Positions 1 to 5,883 of a stretch of 13,363 nucleotides of DNA are shown piece by piece. A program made the position numbers and the translations under genes. Each line of letters begins with the position of its first letter. Position 1 is the first letter of the stretch. This DNA is from Sphingomicrobium sp. (GTDB taxonomy: Bacteria; Pseudomonadota; Alphaproteobacteria; Sphingomonadales; Sphingomonadaceae). The stretch is from contig JASLBJ010000023.1 in assembly GCA_030146725.1 (NCBI GenBank), positions 1 through 13,363 of the forward strand, read 5' to 3'. The notes below the pieces were generated by a model. The model did no database searches, was not told the DNA's origin, and saw nothing but the letters and a program-made list of their open reading frames with translations.

Positions 1-1248
1 GCGGTGGCGCTGGCCGAGGCCGACCCAGCAGATGCGCGCGGGGAGGCCTTGGAACGCAATCCGCTCGCGCGCCAGGTCGAGCCAGCGGTGGAGGTGTGGA
101 TCGTCGGGGATGAGTTCTTTCACGCGCTGGTCGGTGCGGTAGATGTCTTCGGGGTCGCCGCTCAGCGCGACCCAGCGGAACGGGCCGATGCCGCGGCAGA
201 ACAATGGGCGGACATAGGCGGGGACAAAGCCGGGGAAGTCGAACGCGTGGGCAACGCCGGTGTCCTTGGCTTCCTGGCGGATGTTGTTGCCATAGTCGAA
301 GGTGGGGACGCCCATGTCCTTGAACGACAGCATCGCCTCGACGTGGCGGGCGATCGAGATGTGGGCGGCCTGCGCGACGGCGGCGGGGTCGCGCTCGCGC
401 ATCTCCTGCCACTTGGCGACGGACCAGCCGATCGGGCAATAGCCGTTGGCGGGGTCGTGGGCGCTGGTCTGGTCGGTAAGCGCGTCGGGGCGGATTCCGC
501 GGGCGAGCATCTCGGGGACGATCTCGGCGGCATTGCCTAGCAGGCCCACTGACGTAGGCTCGGTGGCGGTTCGGACGATCTCAAGCGCTTCGTCGATGCT
601 GGTCGCGCGATGGTCGAGGTAGCGGGTCGCGAGGCGCTTTTCGATGCGGCTGTCCTGGCATTCGATGGCGATGCAATGCGCGCCGGCCATTACCGCGGCG
701 AGCGGTTGCGCGCCGCCCATGCCGCCAAGGCCCGCAGTCAGGATCCACTTGCCCGAGAGGTCGCCGCGATAGTGCTGGCGGCCCATTTCGGCGAAGGTCT
801 CGAACGTGCCCTGGACGATGCCCTGGGTGCCGATGTAGATCCAGCTGCCAGCCGTCATCTGGCCGTACATCATCAGTCCGGCGCGATCGAGTTCCGTAAA
901 GTGCTCCCACGTCGCCCATCTCGGCACGAGGTTGGAGTTGGCGATGAGCACGCGCGGGGCGTCGGGGTGGGTGCGGAAGACGCCGACCGGCTTGCCTGAC
1001 TGGACGAGCAGGGTCTGGTCGGTTTCGAGCCGCTCGAGCGCGGCGACGATCGCGTCGAAGCATTCCCAGTTGCGCGCGGCGCGGCCGATCCCGCCGTAGA
1101 CGACGAGGTTTTGCGGGTCCTCGGCGACTTCCTCGTCGAGGTTGTTCATCAGCATCCGGACGGCGGCTTCGGTGGTCCAGTGCCTGGCGACGATCTCCGA
1201 ACCGCGGCGGGCGCGGATTCGGCGGCTGTTGTCGCGGCGGTCGGTCAT
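1..1248 (-). CDS. hutU: Urocanate hydratase (urocanase), C-terminus cut off by window edge
   Basis: Converts urocanate to 4-imidazolone-5-propionate, the second step of histidine degradation, using tightly bound NAD+ in the cytoplasm. The frame is open for 416 codons from the ATG at 1248 to base 1; the family is about 555 residues, so roughly 140 C-terminal residues are outside the window. Visible family signatures are the N-terminal stretch with LMNNLD (about residues 33-38) and [14 protein letters not shown] (49-62), the NAD-binding glycine motif [10 protein letters not shown] (173-182), FDYGNNIRQ (317-325), [10 protein letters not shown] (350-359) and [13 protein letters not shown] (400-412). 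Cys407 in the last motif matches, from memory of the Pseudomonas putida sequence, the reactive Cys410. The start lies 18 bp after the hutI stop with an AGGA ribosome site about 11 nt upstream, so the two genes should be co-transcribed. I read no frameshift or internal stop. hutH could follow beyond the left edge, but this cannot be seen. Confidence 0.96.
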   Translation of the reverse strand, partial: MTDRRDNSRRIRARRGSEIVARHWTTEAAVRMLMNNLDEEVAEDPQNLVVYGGIGRAARNWECFDAIVAALERLETDQTLLVQSGKPVGVFRTHPDAPRVLIANSNLVPRWATWEHFTELDRAGLMMYGQMTAGSWIYIGTQGIVQGTFETFAEMGRQHYRGDLSGKWILTAGLGGMGGAQPLAAVMAGAHCIAIECQDSRIEKRLATRYLDHRATSIDEALEIVRTATEPTSVGLLGNAAEIVPEMLARGIRPDALTDQTSAHDPANGYCPIGWSVAKWQEMRERDPAAVAQAAHISIARHVEAMLSFKDMGVPTFDYGNNIRQEAKDTGVAHAFDFPGFVPAYVRPLFCRGIGPFRWVALSGDPEDIYRTDQRVKELIPDDPHLHRWLDLARERIAFQGLPARICWVGLGQRHR

Positions 1249-1266
1249 CGGTTCGCTGGTCCTGGA

Positions 1267-2472
1267 CTATGCATCGTGGCCGGCGAAGATGCGCCGTTCG
1301 GGACCGGGAAGGCCGATCCAGTAGCCGAGTTCGGCGGGGCTCCCGATGCGCCACACGGCGAGGTCGGCCGCCTTGCCGGCCGCGATCGTGCCGATCTCCT
1401 GGTGGAGGCCGAGAGCGCGGGCGGCGTTGATGGTCATTCCGGCGAGCGCTTCCTCGGGTGTGAGGCCGAACAGTGTGCAGGCCATGTTGATCGCCAGCGT
1501 CGGCGACAACAAGGGCGAGGTGCCGGGATTGCAATCAGTCGCGACGGCCATTGCTAGGCGATGCGCGCGGAACAGGTCGATCGGCGGCTTGCGGGTTTCC
1601 TGAAGCGCGTAGAAAGCGCCGGGCAGGAGTACCGCGACCGTGCCGGCGGCCGCCATCGCCTTTACGCCGTCCTCGTCGATATGCTCGAGATGGTCGGCGG
1701 ACAGCGCATCGAAGCGCGCGGCAAGGCTTGCGCCACCGCTGTTACTGAGCTGCTCGGCGTGGAGCTTGACTCGCAGGCCGTGCGCACGGGCGGCCTCGAA
1801 CAGGCGCTCGATCTCGCCCGCCGAGAAGCCGATGCCCTCGCAGAAGCCGTCGACCGCGGTTGCCAGTCCCGCACTGGCGGCCGCGGGGATCATCTGCTCG
1901 ATCGCCTCGGTGACGAAGGCCTCGCGGGCGGCGCCCTTGGGCAGCGCGTGGAGCGCGAGCAGGGTGCCGACGACCCGCACCGGCTCGCTGCTCCCAAGCG
2001 CACGGGCGGCGTTGAGCAGGCGCAGTTCGGCTCGGGTGTCGAGGCCGTAGCCGGACTTGATCTCGACCGTGGTGCAGCCGCCGGCCATCAGCATGCGCAG
2101 GCGCCGGCGAGCGGCAGCCTGAAGCTCGGACGTCGAGGTCGCGCTGGTATGGGCGACGGTCGAGGCGATCCCGCCACCGGCCTGCGCGATCTCCTCATAG
2201 CCCGCACCGGCGCGGCGCATCGCATGTTCGTCCGCACGGTTGCCGCCGAACACGAGGTGGGTGTGGCAGTCGATCAGCCCGGGCGTGACCCAGGCCCCGC
2301 CGAGCGCGACCACGTCGCGAGCGCGGAACCCGGCAAGTTCGGTGCGCTTGCCGACCCGGACGATTTTTCCGTCCTGGATCCCGATTGCGCCATTCTCGAT
2401 TGCGCCGAGCGGGTCGCGGCGCGCGGGGACCATGGTTGCGACATGGCAGTCGATCAGGAGGCGGTCCCACAT
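1267..2472 (-). CDS. hutI: Imidazolonepropionase
   Basis: Hydrolyses 4-imidazolone-5-propionate to N-formimidoyl-L-glutamate, the third step of histidine degradation, in the cytoplasm. The 401-residue length is normal for this amidohydrolase-superfamily enzyme. Visible signatures in order are the metal motif LIDCHTHLVFGGNRADE (about 66-82, with His70 and His72), the substrate-side KSGYGLDT (139-146), LHAEQLSNSGG (237-247, with His238 and Glu240 at expected metal and catalytic positions), ADHLEHID (259-266), LPGAFYALQE (283-292) and the metal-site Asp313 in ATDCNPGTSP. The C-terminal TINAARALGL stretch, followed by a return to the beta-sandwich domain, is also typical. The ATG at 2472 has a good ribosome site (AGAGGAA, 5 nt spacing). 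It is first in a hutI-hutU unit and is divergent from hutG across only 41 bp, so its promoter must be in that gap or inside hutG. Confidence 0.97.
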   Translation of the reverse strand: MWDRLLIDCHVATMVPARRDPLGAIENGAIGIQDGKIVRVGKRTELAGFRARDVVALGGAWVTPGLIDCHTHLVFGGNRADEHAMRRAGAGYEEIAQAGGGIASTVAHTSATSTSELQAAARRRLRMLMAGGCTTVEIKSGYGLDTRAELRLLNAARALGSSEPVRVVGTLLALHALPKGAAREAFVTEAIEQMIPAAASAGLATAVDGFCEGIGFSAGEIERLFEAARAHGLRVKLHAEQLSNSGGASLAARFDALSADHLEHIDEDGVKAMAAAGTVAVLLPGAFYALQETRKPPIDLFRAHRLAMAVATDCNPGTSPLLSPTLAINMACTLFGLTPEEALAGMTINAARALGLHQEIGTIAAGKAADLAVWRIGSPAELGYWIGLPGPERRIFAGHDA

Positions 2473-2513
2473 GCGCGTTCCTCTTATGGGCGGGGAATGG
2501 TAGCGTCAAAGCC
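2473..2513. promoter_or_regulatory. 41-bp divergent gap between hutI and hutG starts
   Basis: This is the only non-coding DNA between the two divergent hut genes. On the minus strand it holds the hutI ribosome site (complement of 2478-2483). It also holds a TTGACG hexamer (2509 to 2504) followed 15 nt later by CATAAG (2488 to 2483), which resembles a sigma70 pair with short spacing. If that promoter were real, transcription would begin close to the hutI ATG and would not include the ribosome site, so the match is weak. On the plus strand a GGGGAA at 2492-2497 lies too far (16 nt) from the hutG ATG to be a normal ribosome site. I see no clear dyad operator. Confidence 0.3.
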
Positions 2514-3395
2514 ATGAGTGGCTGGCCGAACCTGTCCGAGCTTGTGGTCGACGCGGATGCGGGCGCGCCGGTCGGGCTGTTGGGTGCACCGCTGGCCGCG
2601 GGATCGGTGACGCCAGGGGCGTGCGATCGAGCGCCCGGGGTGTTGCGCACGACGCTTGCGCGGATCGGACGCTACGATGTCGAGACCCGGCGGGAGATTG
2701 CGACCCTGGTCGCCGATCGGGGTGACATCGGGCTGGATGGATTGTCGATCGAGCAGGCCGGCGGGCCGACCCGGGCTGCGGTTGCGGAGGCGTGCGCGGC
2801 GCACCGGCTGGTCCTGCTGGTCGGTGGAAATAATGCGGTGACGCGACCTGCCGTGCTTGGAGTCGGGACGGCGATCGACAAGGTCGGGCTGATCACGCTC
2901 GACGCGCATCTAGACATGCGCAGCACAAGCGAGGGGCTGAGCAACGGCAATCCGGTGCGGGCGCTGATTGAGGACGGGCTCCCCGGGGCGAACATCGCCC
3001 AGGTCGGGCTCGCGACCTTCGCCAACAGCCGCACGATGCACGAGGATGCGCTTGCAGCCGGCAATCTGGTCGTGACCATCGGCGAGGTGCGCGCGGGCGG
3101 AATCGCTGCGGCCGTGGAGCGGGCGCTGGCCCATGTCGCGCATTGCGAGACGCTGGTAATCGACTGCGACATCGACGTGATTGATCGCTCGCAGCTGCCC
3201 GGGGCGCCCGGCGCTCGGCCCGGCGGGATGGCGGTGGCGGATTTCTTTGCCGCCGTGCGGATGCTGGCCGCGGAGCCGCGGGCGCGCGTGATCGACCTGA
3301 CCGAATGGGATCCGTCGCTCGACCCGTCGGACCTGACCGCGCTGACTGCTGCCCGGTGGGTAGCCGAGTGCCTGGCCGGCTATGAAATGCGCTGA
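2514..3395 (+). CDS. hutG: Arginase-family formimidoylglutamase (HutG, ureohydrolase fold)
   Basis: Ureohydrolase (arginase/agmatinase/formiminoglutamase) superfamily protein of 293 residues. With hutI and hutU beside it, the best reading is cleavage of N-formimidoyl-L-glutamate to glutamate and formamide, completing histidine degradation. Metal-site motifs visible are DAHLD (130-134), SNGNP (143-147), the DCDID run (217-221) and TEWDP (263-267). The usual GGDHS block, whose His binds one manganese, reads GGNNA here (104-108), so Asn107 stands where His is expected. I believe relatives in sphingomonads share this, but that needs an alignment. The start at 2514 is chosen because homology begins there. 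The frame is open further upstream to 2385, but that part runs antisense through the hutI 5' end. No good ribosome site precedes the ATG, so leaderless translation is possible. Its 3' end overlaps the convergent alkB by 16 bp. Another ureohydrolase specificity (agmatinase or guanidino acid) is the main alternative. Confidence 0.85.
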   Translation: MSGWPNLSELVVDADAGAPVGLLGAPLAAGSVTPGACDRAPGVLRTTLARIGRYDVETRREIATLVADRGDIGLDGLSIEQAGGPTRAAVAEACAAHRLVLLVGGNNAVTRPAVLGVGTAIDKVGLITLDAHLDMRSTSEGLSNGNPVRALIEDGLPGANIAQVGLATFANSRTMHEDALAAGNLVVTIGEVRAGGIAAAVERALAHVAHCETLVIDCDIDVIDRSQLPGAPGARPGGMAVADFFAAVRMLAAEPRARVIDLTEWDPSLDPSDLTALTAARWVAECLAGYEMR

Positions 3396-3970
3396 TCCTC
3401 CGCCTTGCGCCGGCCGAGTTGCGAGAGGGTGCGGAAAGTGATCGAACAGCGCAGTGCTGCTCCCGGCACGATGCTGTGCTCCCATTCGTGGCGGACCTCG
3501 CCCGAGAGCAGATAGGCGGAGCGCGGCTCGAGCGGCACGCTGGCGCGGCGGAAGCCGGATGGGGTACGCTGGCGGAGGCGCAGGGTCGCGGGCGCGCCAA
3601 GCGATATCCCGACCACCTGCTCGAACACCGGGCGGTCCTTGTGCCAGCCGATGCCCGCGCCGGGATCGTAGCGGGCGAGGAGGACGTGGACGAACGCGTC
3701 GGGCGGTACGTTCGCCAGGATCGCAGCCCTGGCGCGAATGGGCAACAGCCAGTCGGGGAGCGGTTCGGCGGGGGTGAAGCTCGCATCTTCGAAGTCGTAG
3801 CGCCATCCGAAGCTGCGGGTGCGGCGCTTGCCCTCCCAGCCCTGGAATTTGAACGGGGCGAGATCGAGGGCCGCGAGCCGATCCAGCAGGGCGGTGTGTT
3901 CGTCGTGGCTGATGAAGCCACCGCGCTGAACGAGGCCGGGCGCCAGCGGCGCGTCGAACAGCAGGGTCAC
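3380..3970 (-). CDS. alkB: AlkB-type Fe(II)/2-oxoglutarate-dependent dioxygenase
   Basis: Probably removes methyl groups such as N1-methyladenine and N3-methylcytosine from DNA or RNA by oxidative demethylation. The 196-residue protein shows the jelly-roll AlkB layout: an N-terminal nucleotide-recognition part with FKFQGWEGKRRTRSFGWRY (40-58), the iron motif HKD (His110, Asp112) inside ARYDPGAGIGWHKDRP, a distal iron His in RHEWEHS (His161 or His165; His165 fits the E. coli spacing better), and the 2-oxoglutarate arginine motif RCSITFR (Arg174 and Arg180), which matches the RxxxxxR of E. coli AlkB. The GTG start at 3970 is chosen because it overlaps the ligase stop as GTGA and homology starts at that point. 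The frame runs open to 4174, but only as an out-of-frame shadow of the ligase. It is the last gene of the channel-ligase-alkB unit, and its stop lies inside the 3' end of hutG. Length and motifs are typical, so an active enzyme is expected. Confidence 0.93.
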   Translation of the reverse strand: MTLLFDAPLAPGLVQRGGFISHDEHTALLDRLAALDLAPFKFQGWEGKRRTRSFGWRYDFEDASFTPAEPLPDWLLPIRARAAILANVPPDAFVHVLLARYDPGAGIGWHKDRPVFEQVVGISLGAPATLRLRQRTPSGFRRASVPLEPRSAYLLSGEVRHEWEHSIVPGAALRCSITFRTLSQLGRRKAEDQRIS

Positions 3971-4980
3971 GTGCCGAACAGGTGCCTGAGTTCGGACGGG
4001 CGAAGCTCGGGCGCGAGTTGGTCGAAGGTGCATTGCGCCGGTGTCTTGTCGGGACGCCAGCGGACGAGGCCGGTGCCATGGCGGAAGCGGCGGCCGGTGA
4101 CCTGGTCGTACTTGACCTCGACCACCAGTTCGGAGCGCAGCGGCTGCCACTCGGCCGAGCGGGCGTTGGCCCAACGGCTCGGGCCGCCCGGGGCGTCACC
4201 GGTGAAGCCTGGCGCCTCGATAAGGGCTTCGAGGCGCTCGGTCAGCTCAGGCCGGTCCTCGGCCTTGAGCGCCGAGGTGAAGCCGACGTGGTGGAGCTTG
4301 CCGGAATCGTCATGGAGACCGAGCAGGAGCGAGCCGACTTCGCTCTTCTTTTCGGCATAGCGGAAGCCGCCGACGACGCAGTCGGCCGTGCGCTGCTGCT
4401 TGACCTTGATCATCGCCCGTTCGCCGGCGCGGTACGGCTGGTCGAGGCGCTTGGCGATGACGCCGTCGAGGGCACCGCCGCTGCGGGTCAGCCAGTCGAG
4501 CGCGGTCGTGCGGTCGGAGGTCGCCGGGGAGAGGTGGAGGCCGGGGATGTTGTGCTCGGCGTGAAAGCGCTCGAGTGCGGCGCGGCGTTCGGACAACGGG
4601 CGATCGGCATAGGATTCGCCGGAGCGTTCGAGCAGGTCGAACAGCATCAGCTCGGCCGGGGTTTCGTGGGAGAGCTTGCGGATGCGGCTTTCGGCCGGGT
4701 GCAGGCGCAGCTGTAGCGCGTCGAAGGCGAGCACGTCGCCGATCGGGATGATCAACTCGCCGTCGAGCAGGAAGCTGGGTTCGTCGAGCTGCTGGAGCAG
4801 GGCGACTACCTCGGGGAAGTAGCGGCCGAGCGGCTTGCCCGACTTGGACGTAAGATCGACGATGTCGCCGTCGCGGCGGGCAAGGCAGCGGAAGCCGTCC
4901 CATTTGGGCTCATACTGCCAGCCCGGGCCGTCCGGCAGCTCGGCCGCCAGCAGGGCTTCCATCGGGGCAGGCGCAACCAT
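3967..4980 (-). CDS. ligC: Stand-alone ATP-dependent DNA ligase, LigC type
   Basis: Seals nicks in duplex DNA through a lysyl-AMP intermediate. The 337-residue protein has the two core domains only. The adenylation domain has motif I KWDGFR (Lys26 is the predicted AMP-accepting lysine, with Arg31), motif III around FLLDGELI (70-77), motif IV DGVIAKR (172-178) and motif V with IKVK (191-194). An OB-fold domain follows, with GGFRYAEKKSEVGSLLLG (204-221) and the C-terminal RFRHGTGLVRWRPDK (298-312). No LigD primase or 3'-phosphoesterase domain and no Ku gene are present here, so it resembles mycobacterial LigC rather than a full end-joining enzyme. The ATG at 4980, 5 bp after the channel stop, is chosen because motif I then sits at the normal distance; the longer open frame to 5256 is only an overlap with the channel gene. 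The stop overlaps the alkB GTG (GTGA), giving translational coupling and suggesting a shared repair role. The symbol reflects family resemblance only. Confidence 0.92.
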   Translation of the reverse strand: MVAPAPMEALLAAELPDGPGWQYEPKWDGFRCLARRDGDIVDLTSKSGKPLGRYFPEVVALLQQLDEPSFLLDGELIIPIGDVLAFDALQLRLHPAESRIRKLSHETPAELMLFDLLERSGESYADRPLSERRAALERFHAEHNIPGLHLSPATSDRTTALDWLTRSGGALDGVIAKRLDQPYRAGERAMIKVKQQRTADCVVGGFRYAEKKSEVGSLLLGLHDDSGKLHHVGFTSALKAEDRPELTERLEALIEAPGFTGDAPGGPSRWANARSAEWQPLRSELVVEVKYDQVTGRRFRHGTGLVRWRPDKTPAQCTFDQLAPELRPSELRHLFGT

Positions 4981-4985
4981 GCGTC

Positions 4986-5765
4986 TCAAGCGATTTCCTG
5001 CGGCCTGCGTTCCGCCGCCAGTTCGGCGCGCAATGCCCTGAGTTCGCCGAGAACGCGCTCGATGTCGCGGGCGCCAGCTACCGGCGCATCGCTCCGTTCG
5101 GCGTCGCGGCCGACGAAGAAGCTTGCGAAGGCCGCGGTGATATAGCCGAATACCGCAAGCCCGTAGAGGGCGAGCAGCATCGCCAGAACCCGGCCTTCCG
5201 TGGTCGTCGGCCAGAAGTCGGTGCCGATGCTGGCGACGAGCATCCCGGTCCACCACAGGGCATGGCCGTAGGTTGCAAAGCCCCCGTCGACATTGCGCGC
5301 GTCCTCAAAGTTGAGCATGCCCGCCGCTCCGAGCGTGATCACGAGCAAAGTGAGGCCGGCGACATAGCCGAAGCCGCGCCGCTGGAGGGCCGACTTCCAC
5401 GCGTTCATGCTGCGGTTGGCGGTGCCGACGATCCGGATCAGCCGCAGGCCACGTAGCGCGCGGGCAGCCCGGAGGACCGCAAGTGCCCGGAACAGTCGAA
5501 GCGCCGGAATCACGAGCGTGACGATGGTCAGCAGGTTGGACTTGAGGAAGGGCAGCTTGTCGGGCGCCAGGAGGAAGCGGATCGCGAACTCGGCGATGAA
5601 GATGATCCAGATGATCGTGCCGAGGCTTTCGAGCAAGGCGCTGGTGCCGGAGACCAGTTCCCAGATAACGATCGCGAGCCAGGCGAGGCTGAGCAGCAGC
5701 ATCGGTGCGCGCAGCCAGTCGTCGAGATCCTCGAGCAATTTCCAACGCAGCTTTGCCGATGCCAT
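4986..5765 (-). CDS. Voltage-gated-channel-like ion transporter with atypical selectivity filter
   Basis: Six-helix ion-channel fold in the inner membrane, 259 residues. Helices S1 (about 20-37), S2 (47-66) and S3 (75-89) are followed by an S4 voltage-sensor helix with arginines at 90, 93, 99, 102, 105, 108 and 111. S5 (131-150), a pore loop with WWTGMLVASIGTDFWP (171-186) and S6 (191-218) complete the channel, and an acidic/arginine-rich tail (233-254) may form a coiled coil for tetramer assembly. The potassium signature TVGYG is absent: the filter position reads SIGTDFWP. I recall a bacterial ion-transporter family with GSEYWP at this point, so this is likely a family trait and not damage. 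Ion selectivity cannot be assigned. The ATG at 5765 has a strong ribosome site (GAGGAGA, 5 nt spacing). The frame stays open upstream, with an in-frame GTG in the inverted-repeat region as an alternative start. First gene of the channel-ligase-alkB unit. Confidence 0.88.
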   Translation of the reverse strand: MASAKLRWKLLEDLDDWLRAPMLLLSLAWLAIVIWELVSGTSALLESLGTIIWIIFIAEFAIRFLLAPDKLPFLKSNLLTIVTLVIPALRLFRALAVLRAARALRGLRLIRIVGTANRSMNAWKSALQRRGFGYVAGLTLLVITLGAAGMLNFEDARNVDGGFATYGHALWWTGMLVASIGTDFWPTTTEGRVLAMLLALYGLAVFGYITAAFASFFVGRDAERSDAPVAGARDIERVLGELRALRAELAAERRPQEIA

Positions 5766-5770
5766 CGCGC

Positions 5771-5777
5771 TCTCCTC
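5771..5777 (-). promoter_or_regulatory. Ribosome-binding site of the ion-channel gene
   Basis: The minus strand reads GAGGAGA here, 5 nt before the ATG at 5765. It decides the start in a frame that is open for another 225 bp upstream, and it suggests independent translation of this unit. Confidence 0.7.
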
Positions 5778-5794
5778 AGCTATTTCGAAGAGAC

Positions 5795-5816
5795 GCACCG
5801 GCAGCTGTTCCGGTGC
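5795..5816. repeat. GC-rich inverted repeat in the 118-bp gap after the glucosidase gene
   Basis: GCACCGG at 5795-5801 and CCGGTGC at 5810-5816 form a perfect 7-bp stem with an 8-nt loop. It lies between the stop of the alpha-glucosidase gene (5884) and the start of the channel gene (5765). On the minus strand it is followed by GTCTCTTCG and not by a T run, so it is not a textbook intrinsic terminator. It might slow decay or weakly separate the starch operon from the channel-ligase-alkB unit. The rest of the 5766-5883 gap shows no convincing promoter. Confidence 0.4.
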
Positions 5817-5883
5817 CGCAATCGTCGTCAGGGCGGCACGAATGCTGCGTCGGTCCAGACGGTTCAGCGTGGCGACGGACCCT

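Noticed and set aside
1561..2517. 318-codon plus-strand open frame over hutI
   Set aside because: It is antisense to hutI, which is intact and fully recognisable, and the translated product resembles no family.
2893..3921. 342-codon minus-strand open frame across hutG and alkB
   Set aside because: It is rich in Ser, Arg, Pro and Ala without any domain, and it crosses two genes with clear motifs in other frames.
3967..4980. End-joining LigD system
   Set aside because: The protein has only adenylation and OB domains and there is no Ku, primase or phosphoesterase gene in the window.
4981..5256. N-terminal extension of the DNA ligase frame
   Set aside because: The extra residues are arginine-rich shadow of the channel gene. 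Ligase motif I sits at the normal distance from the ATG at 4980.
5795..5816. Intrinsic terminator of the starch operon
   Set aside because: The stem is good but no T run follows on the minus strand, so I list it only as an inverted repeat.
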